NCBI GenBank assembly: GCA_037044905.1
Contig: JBAOKB010000028.1
Span: 45,388 to 109,387 of the forward strand
Origin: Hortaea werneckii
Taxonomy: Eukaryota > Ascomycota > Dothideomycetes > Mycosphaerellales > Teratosphaeriaceae
Length of the DNA: 64,000 bases
Direction of reading: 5' to 3'
Part shown: piece after piece, positions 1 through 9,117 of the stretch
How the letters are laid out: every line of letters begins with the position of its first letter
How positions within the stretch are numbered: the stretch's first letter is position 1
The notes under the pieces: model-generated
The model's database searches: none
Seen by the model: only the letters and a program-made list of their open reading frames with translations
What the model was told of the DNA's origin: nothing
Made by a program: the position numbers and the translations under genes

Positions 1-1298
1 ATTCGACACTCGAATCGTTGATTGAGAAGCTGTCAAGGCCCCAAGCGGAGCCCGCTGCCGATAGTCTGCGAGCGGCGCATCACCTTTGGATCCGGGGCAC
101 TATTGAGAAGTATACGCGAGAGATCGAAAGCTGGCCTTCCTTGGCTGAAAAGCGAGAGAAATCGATGGACGGCGATATTATCTATTTGACCGGAGCCACT
201 GGCTCATTGGGCAACGCTTTGCTCGAGTCATTCGTGGCTAACAGCCATGTTTCGAAGATATACTGCGCTATCAGGGGAAGCAAAGAGCGGCTTACCGACG
301 CTCTCCGCGGTAGAGGATATGCCTCGTCAGTCTGGGACAGCCCCAAGATTGAGGTGGTCCCGTACGAAATGTCCGACTCACATCTTGGGCTAGAGTATCC
401 AAAATACTCCAACCTGGCTAAAGAAGTGACATTGGTCCTGCACAATGCTTGGAAGATGGACTTCAACACGCCGGTGCATGAGTTTGAGCAGGACTGTCTG
501 CAAAGTGCAATGCATCTGATGCGCTTCGCAAACACAGGCTCCTCAAAGACTTTTGCATTCTCTAGCTCAGTCGCAACCCATCTCGGTCCCGCAGCAGCCG
601 GGAAAGAAGTGGCAGAAGCCGAAATGGCGAATAATCCGAATCTCGCCTTAGACACCGGGTACGCACAGAGCAAGTTCGTAGTTGAAATCCTGGCCCAATC
701 TTTCGCGCGGCATACGGGTTTGCCGGTGGCAGTTCTTCGTATAGGCCAGCTATGCGGACACTCGAAGCTGGCGGCTTGGAATGAGACGGAGATGTTCCCG
801 ATTATGATCAAAACCGGACTCCATCATCTCAAAGCCATGCCGAGATTGGAAGACCAGATGGTCGATTGGCTGCCGGTGGACATATGCGCGGCCTCTATCG
901 ATAACCTTCTCACTGCGGCTCCACAGCCAAAGCCTTTTGACTCTGCGGATACAGCTGGCACTTCATTTGAAAGTCGTGTGCACAATCTGGTGAGCCCTAA
1001 AGTTCTACCTTGGGACAGTTTCCTGGATTTCTTGGCAGAGGCAGGGGCCATCGAGTTCGACCGACTTCCAATGAGCGAATGGGTCATCCGGCTTCAGTCG
1101 CTGAGCGAGAGTGGGACTGAGATTCCTGGAACCAGATTGCTCAGTTTCTTCCAAGACATGGCCAGTGGAGGCGACAATAGCGGCCCGGTCTCCTTCTCGA
1201 CACAGAAGACTTGTAGACATGCTCCCGTGCTTGCCGATGCTGGTATGATCGACGTTCAGCTCATGAAGAGTTATTTGGAGAAGTGGTCAGCGGCTTAG
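1..1298 (+). CDS. C-terminal thioester-reductase part of an NRPS-like or PKS enzyme (5' partial)
   Basis: The frame is open from the left window edge (first full codon at base 3) to a TAG at 1296-1298, so only about 430 C-terminal residues are visible. After a short linker, probably following a carrier-protein domain outside the window, lies a Rossmann-fold thioester-reductase domain of the NAD_binding_4 type: the nucleotide-binding GATGSLG motif near residue 60, the SSS segment near residue 185, and the catalytic-type YAQSK (YxxxK) motif near residue 215. In adenylate-forming reductases, NRPSs and some non-reducing PKSs this domain releases the carrier-bound product as an aldehyde or alcohol using NAD(P)H. 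Which class this belongs to cannot be decided without the upstream domains. No further biosynthetic genes follow, so this may be one edge of a metabolite cluster or a stand-alone NRPS-like gene. Confidence 0.85.
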   Translation, partial: STLESLIEKLSRPQAEPAADSLRAAHHLWIRGTIEKYTREIESWPSLAEKREKSMDGDIIYLTGATGSLGNALLESFVANSHVSKIYCAIRGSKERLTDALRGRGYASSVWDSPKIEVVPYEMSDSHLGLEYPKYSNLAKEVTLVLHNAWKMDFNTPVHEFEQDCLQSAMHLMRFANTGSSKTFAFSSSVATHLGPAAAGKEVAEAEMANNPNLALDTGYAQSKFVVEILAQSFARHTGLPVAVLRIGQLCGHSKLAAWNETEMFPIMIKTGLHHLKAMPRLEDQMVDWLPVDICAASIDNLLTAAPQPKPFDSADTAGTSFESRVHNLVSPKVLPWDSFLDFLAEAGAIEFDRLPMSEWVIRLQSLSESGTEIPGTRLLSFFQDMASGGDNSGPVSFSTQKTCRHAPVLADAGMIDVQLMKSYLEKWSAA

Positions 1299-1606
1299 GC
1301 TTAGATAAATATTAAAAAGTATATTGACAACTCGGTCATACGCTCTGTCAGCAGACCATCTTTATAGGCTTTTCTTTGACCCATCAATTTTTCTCAAAGA
1401 TATTATACGTTATGATTGGTGTTAAAGCTTCTCAATTCTAGTCGACGATCAGACTGAATGGCGACCCCCACTTTTCTTGCTCCGCGGCATCCATCAGCTT
1501 CTCGGACGACGTTTGATGCTGTCTGCCACTGCTCTTTATTCACCAAATCTCGGCTTGTAACAAGATAATAAGTATTGAGCAGTAAATTTCCATCAAATCT
1601 CGCATC
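1299..1606. other. Intergenic spacer
   Basis: A 308-bp spacer between the reductase stop codon and the next start. It is AT-rich just after the stop codon (1300-1420), consistent with a 3' UTR and polyadenylation region. I see no gene or repeat. Confidence 0.6.
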
Positions 1607-2126
1607 ATGGCCGTCCCGTTCGTCCCACCTGGACATGCTCTAGCACGAACGGCAGATGACAGATCCATGACTGCCGCGCTTCGAGAACAGATCAAATGTA
1701 TGAATTAAACAAGACTTTCCTGTAACCACAGCCATGAAAATTGACAGAGAGTGTGCAGCAAATGCGGGTCTGCTCTTCCCTCACGGCGCTGCCGGCTCAA
1801 CACAACTGTGCTATGACATAGTCATGATGACAGTGACCGCAGACGAACACAATGTTCCATCAGAGAAACCTAAGTATCAAGCAGTTCTAACGTACAATCC
1901 CGGGGGATCCTTCAGACATGGAAGCATAGCTGCTCGGAGCGAGCCTCAGGATAGTGCAGTGGAGGCTTTGGAAAGCTTGCTCTATGTCACATCGGCAGCG
2001 CTTGAAAAGTACCAAGGCAATGTGGCGAGGGAAATGGGTAAGCCGGCTATGGTTTCCGGTGGTATGATTGACGAGAGTATTGTGTTCGGCAAGACCTGGA
2101 AGGAAGTGTTTGGTGGCAAGAAGTAG
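1607..2126 (+). CDS. Small conserved-looking hypothetical protein, two exons, 152 aa
   Basis: The proposed model is join(1607..1697,1759..2126). Exon 1 begins with ATG 1607 (MAVPFVPPGHAL...). A 61-nt intron (GTATGA...GCAG) follows. Phase 1 at the donor matches the acceptor at 1758/1759 exactly and leads into ...KSNAGLLFPHGAAGSTQ. A shorter reading starting at ATG 1734 would place the first 25 nt of coding sequence inside this intron and lose the 30-residue N-terminus. The protein is small, soluble-looking and alpha/beta in character, with no signal peptide or membrane segment. I do not recognise a domain. It lies downstream of the reductase gene on the same strand, which would fit an accessory biosynthetic gene, but that is only position. 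Confidence 0.6.
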
Positions 2127-2324
2127 GAGGCTTAAAGAGTTGCAGAGATGCTGCAGGGCAGCGCATGGATGGAGACGTAATATCCAATAGTCAATTTCTG
2201 GTGATCTAAGATTTCTAGCTTGCGCAGGAAAATTAACGCAGCTCTATAATGATACCCAGATGTCCGTTATTCAAGACATGCAGGCTACATCTTTTCACGT
2301 CTTGTCATCCTCATCCGCATCAAC

Positions 2325-3236
2325 TCAAAATGGCAAATCCATATCTTCGGCTCTCTCTTCTTGCTTTCCGCTCCCCAGTCCCTCCTGCTCACCGACTGCC
2401 TCTCTAATAAACGCAGCCAGAGCAGAAACGTACTGCTTCCCACTACTCGGCAAGAAATGGCCACCAGGATGATAGACCACCCTCTGCACCCCACCCTCCT
2501 TGCCCCGTCCCTGCACACAAGCATCCACTAACCTCAACGACCTCTCCTCGGAAACCACCGTGTCCACCGACCCAAGCACATGCAACACGGGCGTCTGTAT
2601 CCTCGGCACATAATAAGCCTGATAAAGCGGATTGGTACTAGCTCCAAACCCCGAGTAACTCACCGCGAACCGCAAAGGCGGATGGACGGCCTCCTCAATA
2701 AACCCAGAATCATTGACAAACGAATCCGGATACCGCATGCCGCCTTTCGCCTGGGCCTGCTCAAACGCCTCCCGTCGGCCAGGCTCGAGTAGACTCGCCA
2801 CCATCCCCGCCGCCGCCCCGCCCTGCGAGAACCCCAACGCCGCATCGAAGGGCCCTTCCTCCTTCAACACCTTCGCGATAGTCTCGAGCCCGTGCTCCAT
2901 CCCCTCGTATGTAAAGGGCTCCGCGTCGCCTTTCCGTCTCCACCACCCATACGCTTCGATCCCATCATCCGTACCTTTCGTTGCCGACGCCCCGTCGACG
3001 TCGAACCCCGGGATATCCGCCGGATCCAGTTTCAGCGGGGCAGTGGGGAAGACGAGTTCGAGACCCCCCGGGTACTGCTTCAGATGGCCCGGTTTAGGAG
3101 CTACGGGGAAATGCTTCTCGAGCGATTTCTTCAGCGCTTTGGTTTTGATTTCGAAGAGTCGTCCCGATTGCGTGTAGCCGTGGAGCATGAGGATCTTGAG
3201 TTTTCGGCCTCCCGCATCTCCGTTCGGCGCAGACAT
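2325..3236 (-). CDS. FSH1-type serine hydrolase, 303 aa
   Basis: A single exon encoding an alpha/beta-hydrolase of the fungal FSH1 (family of serine hydrolases) group. The N-terminus has the hallmark KILMLHGYTQSG. The nucleophile elbow is GFSQGG (about residue 140), the acidic residue is probably in LGSVDTVV, and the catalytic His is in HPGGHFLPSSG. Length fits the family's 220-300 residues, with a short acidic C-terminal tail. I chose the start at 3236 (MSAPNGDAGG...). The frame stays open upstream to 3404, but those 56 residues are basic, Ser/His-rich and not family-like. Family members are cytosolic esterases or thioesterases of mostly unknown substrate, and some act in secondary metabolism. 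Confidence 0.85.
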   Translation of the reverse strand: MSAPNGDAGGRKLKILMLHGYTQSGRLFEIKTKALKKSLEKHFPVAPKPGHLKQYPGGLELVFPTAPLKLDPADIPGFDVDGASATKGTDDGIEAYGWWRRKGDAEPFTYEGMEHGLETIAKVLKEEGPFDAALGFSQGGAAAGMVASLLEPGRREAFEQAQAKGGMRYPDSFVNDSGFIEEAVHPPLRFAVSYSGFGASTNPLYQAYYVPRIQTPVLHVLGSVDTVVSEERSLRLVDACVQGRGKEGGVQRVVYHPGGHFLPSSGKQYVSALAAFIREAVGEQEGLGSGKQEERAEDMDLPF

Positions 3237-3844
3237 TGTCTTCACGACTGGGATGTTCGGGTGAAAGGTGTGTGAATGGGTTGGGCTGTGGCTGACGTTT
3301 CTCCGTGATGGGCTGAAATGTGGCGAAAGCCTGACCAGATGCCGATGGAGGTGGGGGGACGATGTGGATTTAACCGCTCTAGATGTCAATCTACCGCATA
3401 GCATTTGTCAGGCGTAATCAAGCCTGGCTCAACACTTAAAAGAGCGGCAAAGCAATGTTTCCAGAAAGGGAGAGGGAAAGATCACGGAACAGCTGCTGAT
3501 AAAGCAGAATTGTCCGGGTTCAGTGGAAGCGAAATGCGGAGTGAAGTTGAGCGAAGCTTCCTGGACGGCAATATTTCGGAATGCTTACCATTGCCAGTGT
3601 TGGGACTGACTGCACGCACGAATAAAATAATAAAACGGGATACGGTGGAAACTTCAAGAGTATATTTAGATTCATGACCCAGCAGTATCGACTCCACAGC
3701 AGCAAAGAGATGAAATTAATTTTGGAAAGGGGAAAAAAATGCCATTTCCACCACAATGTCCGGGGCAAGGAACGGGAATTGGAACAGGGTGGAACCTGTC
3801 ATTTCCCATGGCTCGTGAACATTACTAGAATATAAGAAAAGCCA
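3237..3844. other. Intergenic region (promoter of FSH1 gene, 3' flank of esterase)
   Basis: 608 bp holding the upstream region of the minus-strand FSH1-like gene and the 3' flank of the carboxylesterase. Several short unsupported reading frames occur on both strands. I see no RNA gene or repeat. Confidence 0.5.
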
Positions 3845-5580
3845 TCAAGCCAACAACTCCCTCGAAACACTATTAATAAACGCAATCCCCTCCTGCCGCC
3901 ACGTATCCGGCTCGACCCAACTCCCATTCGCATTGAGCACCAGATTCGTTGGGTGATCAAGCTCATACCGGGGCCAGAAGGGCAGACCTGTAACATTTCC
4001 TCCATCACCAGCATTCGCGCCCTCCGCCCCATTCGGCTGCCCCTCGGCCACAAACGAAGCATACGCCCTCCCAATCCCGCGACTCAACTCCCGGTAATTC
4101 TCAAACTCCGGCAACGGCCCCAATGCACCGGAGATATTCTGAAAAGAGAAAACCACATTATCGAAGTGCTTAGCACCAATAGGCGGGGTAGTGTTATTCC
4201 ACAGCGGGGTATCGAAACGGTACGAAAAAACGTTCGTGACGCCGCCCGCGACAAACTCCCGCGCCGTCTTGCGCCGCTGCGCGATCATGACCAGGTCGCC
4301 GCCGATGGCGGCGTCGCGGCGCCATTGGGCGCCGAGGGAGGGGTAGGTGGAGTTGGAGGGGTCGCCGTAGGGGACGCCTTGGGAGGGGATGGCGGGGTAG
4401 AGGGCCAGGAGCGTGCGGATCGAGGGCGGGGAGAGCTCGTAGTTGCGCCAGTAGAGGAGGTTGTGGAAGATGGCGGTGGCGTTGTCCAGGCCGTGGGTCG
4501 AGAAGGAGATGCCTTCGTCGGTGTTGGCGCCGATGAGGAGGGGGACGCGGATGAAGTTGCCGCTGGCGGCGAGTTGGGAGGGGTAGGCGGTTAGGAAGGT
4601 GCCGTCGACGATGGGATTCCAGACTACGGTGTAGTTGGAGTGGAAGAGCTGTTCGGAGGTGAGGTTGCGGAGGCAGGCGAGGGCTTCGGTGTGTGCGGTG
4701 GCGTATTGTCCGCTGCCGCCGTCGTAGCAGCCGACGGTGCGGGTGAGGTTTTCAAACGCTGAGGTGTAGAAGGGGATGGGGTTGAGGCTGGCGCCGACGG
4801 GACCGCCGGATTCCAGGATCGCGGAGCTGAAGAGGCCATCGTCGCGCCCGCCGAAGGAGTGCATGTGGAGACCTATGCTTTGGGCGCCGGCGCTTTCGCC
4901 CCAGACGGTGACTTTCCTTGGGTTGCCACCGAATGCGGCGATGTTCTCTTGGACCCACATCATAGCCATGCGTTGGTCGAGCAAGCCAGCATTGGAGGAG
5001 CCCTCATTCAGGATAGCGGGGTTCTGAAGAAATCCCCAGACTCCAAGTCGGTAGTTGATGCTGACACCGATAAAGGGTTGGCCTGATTCGGAAGCCGTGT
5101 TGACAATACCTGACAGGTTGTACTGGGGATCAGCGGAGGAGCCGGCGTACAGGCCTCCGCCGTAGATCCACATGAGGACGGGAAGGGACTGATTGTCGTA
5201 ACCGGATGGGCGGACAACTGAAAGATAATGAATTTAGTTTCGTGTCCGGTAAGACAATTGTAGTGATGCAGCGTACCGTTTAGAGTCAGGCAATCTTCGC
5301 TCAAGTTGAAGTTGCTTTTATATTGATAGCAACTGTAACCGTATTCCGTGGCGTCCCTCGTGCCATTCCATTTCTCTTCGATAGATTGCGGCCAGCGAAA
5401 ACGTAGGTCGCCGAGTGGCGGTTGGGCGTATGGGATTCCCAGGAAGAAGTCTTGATCCCACTGTTCATTGTGGCGGCCTTGGAGAGTGCCATTTTTGACA
5501 GTGACGGTGGGAGGGGTAGAAGCAGCATCGATCGCAGAAAAGAGGAGTACGCTCGAGGCGAAGAATTGCAAGAAATACAT
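3845..5580 (-). CDS. Secreted type-B carboxylesterase/lipase, 558 aa
   Basis: Proposed model complement(join(3845..5217,5277..5580)). The 59-nt intron (GTACGC...TTTCAG) rejoins the type-B signature as EDCLTLNV. The product starts with a signal peptide (MYFLQFFASSVLLFSAIDA) and continues with FLGIPYAQPPLGDLRFRWP, the oxyanion-hole WIYGGG, the nucleophile elbow GESAGA (about residue 210), the acidic residue in GANTDEGISF and the catalytic His in GAKHFDN, all typical of the cholinesterase/carboxylesterase family. Many N-glycosylation sequons support secretion. Length is normal (500-600). The frame is open upstream of the chosen ATG to 5670, but that extension (a phenylalanine run) looks non-coding. 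Substrate unknown; these enzymes hydrolyse esters outside the cell. Confidence 0.88.
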
Positions 5581-6073
5581 CCTGACAGGCAGGCCGCTTC
5601 GGGAGGCCGAGAGGAAGCAATGGCCAAGGGACGGTAGGACGCAGATGGGGAAGAAGAAAAAGAAGAACAAATATCCTTACCATGCCAGGCACGCGGCGTT
5701 CTACATGTGCATCCGGCCATCACGATATTGCAGCTGTCTTCTCCTCACCATGGTGCAGCAGACGGAATTCTAATTGTCCGTCCTGCCAAGCGGCAATGAT
5801 GTACAGGCACGAGAGGGAGAAGCTGGGGAGAAGCTGGTGGTGCAGCAGAAGCGGAGGTGAAAGCCCATGCCGAGTCGCGCTACTTCCGTTCCAGGCAAGT
5901 CAATCAGCGTTCGAAGCACAGACGTCGATGCGGTCATCGGTGGTAGTGGAAGTGAACTTCATCATCAGTACGTGGGAAGAGAGCACCGGTCCACTGTATA
6001 ACCCCAACACCCCCCTGGCAAGCGTCGCGTCGCGTCGGAGCGGTGTCGCGGAGCTTTGAGTGAATAAGCAGCG
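5581..6073. other. Divergent promoter region
   Basis: 493 bp between the starts of the minus-strand esterase and the plus-strand kinase-like gene. It contains a short CGTCG direct repeat around 6025-6045. No gene is seen. The two genes are functionally unrelated, so shared control is not implied. Confidence 0.5.
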
Positions 6074-8185
6074 GTGGTGGTGGAAATGCTCCGCTTGTTG
6101 TCGCCGCCAGGATGCGGACGAGGCGCAACTCGCATTGTGAGGCTTCACTCTGCCACCTCTTCCCGCGCTGCCGGCAAAGTCGAAGGACGACACTACACCA
6201 ACAATGCGATCGATAGTCGAACATCACGTGCCAGTGTCTTCCTGCCTACACGACGAACCCACGGCCCTTCGCTTCGGTCGCCGGCACCTGCGCCGCCCCG
6301 CCGACTGCAATCCGGCTTCCAACCCGCCCGCCTTCCCTCCCCCGAATCGCTCGGCAAACCATCGCAAGCCAAAGACTACCGCCGCACACGGAAATGGCTG
6401 CGCCGGGTCGTGCGGCTCTCCATCGCCCTCGCCATCCTCTACGCCATCGATACCCGGGTCTACGACGCCTGTCTGACCCGTAGCATCCGGACCTTCGCCA
6501 CGGGTCTGCTTATCGCGGTGGACTACAAGCTCAATTTCCGGCCGGATCCATGGATCGGCGACAGCGTAGCCGACGTACATAGTCGCAGTGCCCAGCGCGT
6601 ATTCGATCTGCTCCGTGAGAATGGCGGGCTGTATCTCAAGATCGGCCAGGCTATCGCCATGCAGAGCGCCATCCTGCCGCCCGAGTTCCAGAAGATGTTC
6701 GCGCGCATGTTTGACGATGCGCCGCAGAATGGATGGCGCGAGGTGGAGAAGGTGATCCGTGAGGATTTCGGTGGGAAGAGTGTCGAGGATGTGTTTGGTG
6801 TTAGTTTCGACGGCGACACGACAAAAGGCATTATGGAGCGGACTGCTCGCGCCTCCGCCAGTGTCGCTCAAGTCCACTGGGCTCGTCTGCAAGATGGTCG
6901 CGAGGTGGCGATCAAAGTCCAGAAGCGGGAGATTGCCCGCCAAGTCGGTTGGGATCTGTGGGCCTTCAGAGTGGTCACGCGAGTCTACACCTGGTGGTTC
7001 GACCTCCCTCTCTACCATCTAGTCCCGTACATTTCGGAGCGTTTAATGCTGGAGACGGACTTCCAGAACGAAGCCAACAATTCGGCCAAGATGAAAGAGC
7101 TCATCGCATCGGAACCCCGACTACGAGGCCGTGTCTACATACCCCAAGTCTACCACGATATGTCAAGCAAACGCATCATGACCGCCGAATGGATCGAAGG
7201 CGTTCGGTTATGGGACAAAGAAAGCCTCACCAACTCCTGGCACGGCGGATGGCGGAAAGGCTCACCAGGAGCCGGCGGAAGACCTCTTGACCCACCACCA
7301 CCCAGCGTAACCACCAGCATCCCCAAAAACCACCCGGACTCGGAAAAACTCAAACCCACCCGCAACTCCTGGCGCGGACCCGGCGGAAACGGCGGACTCG
7401 GACTCAGCCTCCGGCCCGTAATGCAAACCATGACCGACCTCTTCTCGGCGCAGATGTTCCTGTGGGGGATCGTACACTGCGACCCACACCCGGGCAACAT
7501 CTTCATCCGCCGCCTCCCCTCCGGCAAACCCGAACTCGTCCTAATCGACCACGGCCTCTACATAACCATGACGCCCAAATTCCGGCACGAATACGCCCTC
7601 TTCTGGCGCAGCCTAATGACCTTCGACAACGCCACCATATCCCGCATCACTAAGGACGAATGGGGGATCTCGGCGCCGGACATCTTCGCGAGCGCCACCC
7701 TCATGAAACCCTACGAAGGCGGGGACGGCAAAACGCTCTCAGAGATAAAATCCATGTCTCAAAAAGAACAGCGCGTCCGACAATTCGAAATGCAGCAGAA
7801 GATGCGCAAGGGCATCCGCGATATCCTGTCCCAGCAGGAGAAATTCCCCCAGGAACTCATCTTCATCGGACGGAACCTGCGCATCGTGCAAGGGAATAAC
7901 CAGTTCCTGGGATCCCCCATCAACCGGATCAAGATCACGGGGACCTGGGCCTCAAGGGCGTTGGCTGAGGAGCCCGCACATTCGGTTTGGGAGCGGTGGC
8001 GGGAGTATGGACGCCATGTGTTGTTTCGCGTCGTGTTGATCAGTACCGATTTTTACTTTTGGTGGAGTAAAGTGAAGCAGGTCCTGGGGAGGGGTGGCGG
8101 GATGGATGATGATCTCGAGGAGAATATGCGGAAGATGGCGAGTGGGATGGGGGTTGAGTTGCAGCATGGCGTGTTTGATGGATGA
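6074..8185 (+). CDS. Mitochondrial ABC1/ADCK (UbiB) family atypical kinase, ADCK1/Mcp2-like, 703 aa
   Basis: A single-exon gene. The N-terminus from the second Met (6086, MLRLLSPPGCGRG) is rich in Arg, Ser and Ala, as in a mitochondrial presequence, so 6086 may be the true start. A possible membrane segment (LSIALAILYAIDT) lies near residue 115. The conserved ABC1 core follows: KIGQ (about residue 190), the Ala-rich nucleotide loop ASASVAQVH, VAIKVQ, the catalytic HCDPHPGN and the metal-binding DHG (LIDHGLY). This is the UbiB/COQ8 protein-kinase-like family. The fungal members are Coq8, Cqd1 and Cqd2/Mcp2, and the form here looks closest to ADCK1/Mcp2, with a Gly/Pro-rich insert at about 395-445 between the two lobes. 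Likely role: lipid or coenzyme-Q distribution at the inner mitochondrial membrane (inference from family). Confidence 0.88.
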   Translation: MVVEMLRLLSPPGCGRGATRIVRLHSATSSRAAGKVEGRHYTNNAIDSRTSRASVFLPTRRTHGPSLRSPAPAPPRRLQSGFQPARLPSPESLGKPSQAKDYRRTRKWLRRVVRLSIALAILYAIDTRVYDACLTRSIRTFATGLLIAVDYKLNFRPDPWIGDSVADVHSRSAQRVFDLLRENGGLYLKIGQAIAMQSAILPPEFQKMFARMFDDAPQNGWREVEKVIREDFGGKSVEDVFGVSFDGDTTKGIMERTARASASVAQVHWARLQDGREVAIKVQKREIARQVGWDLWAFRVVTRVYTWWFDLPLYHLVPYISERLMLETDFQNEANNSAKMKELIASEPRLRGRVYIPQVYHDMSSKRIMTAEWIEGVRLWDKESLTNSWHGGWRKGSPGAGGRPLDPPPPSVTTSIPKNHPDSEKLKPTRNSWRGPGGNGGLGLSLRPVMQTMTDLFSAQMFLWGIVHCDPHPGNIFIRRLPSGKPELVLIDHGLYITMTPKFRHEYALFWRSLMTFDNATISRITKDEWGISAPDIFASATLMKPYEGGDGKTLSEIKSMSQKEQRVRQFEMQQKMRKGIRDILSQQEKFPQELIFIGRNLRIVQGNNQFLGSPINRIKITGTWASRALAEEPAHSVWERWREYGRHVLFRVVLISTDFYFWWSKVKQVLGRGGGMDDDLEENMRKMASGMGVELQHGVFDG

Positions 8186-8926
8186 GGGAATCTTGTTTTT
8201 TTTTTTTTCTTTTTTTTTCTTTCTTCCGGGGGTTTTGTGATTATTTATTAGATGGGCCCCCACCTACTACTTATACTCTATTTCTGCACCTTTTTTTTTT
8301 TTTGTTTTCCTTTTCCTTCACTCTTCTTTCTCATTTTCCATCTTCAGTTCCGAGACGTTAAGAAACAAGAAATTTTTCCCTTCTGATCACAACACCCCGC
8401 GGACGACCCCCCTCCTCCCCCCCCCTCCCTACACCCACCGTTCCCTTCTAGCTCTCCTCTCGCTCCTCTAAATCGCCTACTTTCCTTCACCTACCCTTAT
8501 CCCCTCGCTTTCCCTCTTACTGCCCTTCTTACACCTTCCTTATCTACTAAGGGTAAGGGGAAATAGGGGGGAGGAAAGTAGTAAAGGTAGAAAGGAAGAG
8601 ATGGATATGATAGATACATAGAGCGCTTTAGGGGGGTAAAGGGCGGTAAAGGGAAGCTTAAATTGGATTGAAAAGGGGATGTATTTTGGCAAAAGAGAGG
8701 ATTCCGGGGGATTTCCCTAGCCTAGCTATAGCGTAAGGAAAAGGCGGTAGCCAGGGGAAAAAGGAAAAACCCAGGCTCGAGTTTCGTTTCCCCAATTTCC
8801 AAAGGGAACAGAAGAAGAACGTAGGCTTTCGGAGGAGGAAAAAAGGGCGAAGAGAGACCAAGGCACCAACTCCGATCCTGTTCCTGTTTCCCGTTTCCCC
8901 GTTCCTAGAAAGGAGAGGGGGGTGGA

Positions 8927-8961
<35 letters not shown>

Positions 8962-9117
8962 CAGGATTTCTTCGTTTCGTCTTCCTATCCTCCCTCCCTC
9001 CCTCCCTCCCTCCTCTCTCTCTCTCTCTCCGTTCTCTCCTACAACTCCATCATCTTCCACCAAAGTCCTCAGTGGTTTACCTAAGGTGTTTGTTTTTTTT
9101 TTTTTTCCTTTTCTTTT
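8186..9117. repeat. Low-complexity spacer with homopyrimidine/homopurine blocks and a 32-nt C run
   Basis: This 932-bp convergent spacer is dominated by strand-asymmetric simple sequence: T-rich tracts at 8195-8220 and 8290-8302, a pyrimidine-rich block at about 8400-8540, a purine-rich block at about 8541-8690, a run of 32 C at 8929-8960, then CCCT and CT repeats at about 8990-9030. The pyrimidine and purine blocks are imperfect inverted copies of each other. I see no credible coding region. Confidence 0.8.

Noticed and set aside
182..811. 209-codon antisense frame in the reductase gene
   Set aside because: Shadow of a recognised reductase domain on the other strand; no family resemblance.
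2713..3177. 154-codon plus-strand frame over the FSH1-like gene
   Set aside because: Antisense shadow of a clear serine hydrolase.
6224..7018. 264-codon antisense frame in the ABC1-type gene
   Set aside because: Shadow; the plus strand holds all ABC1 motifs.
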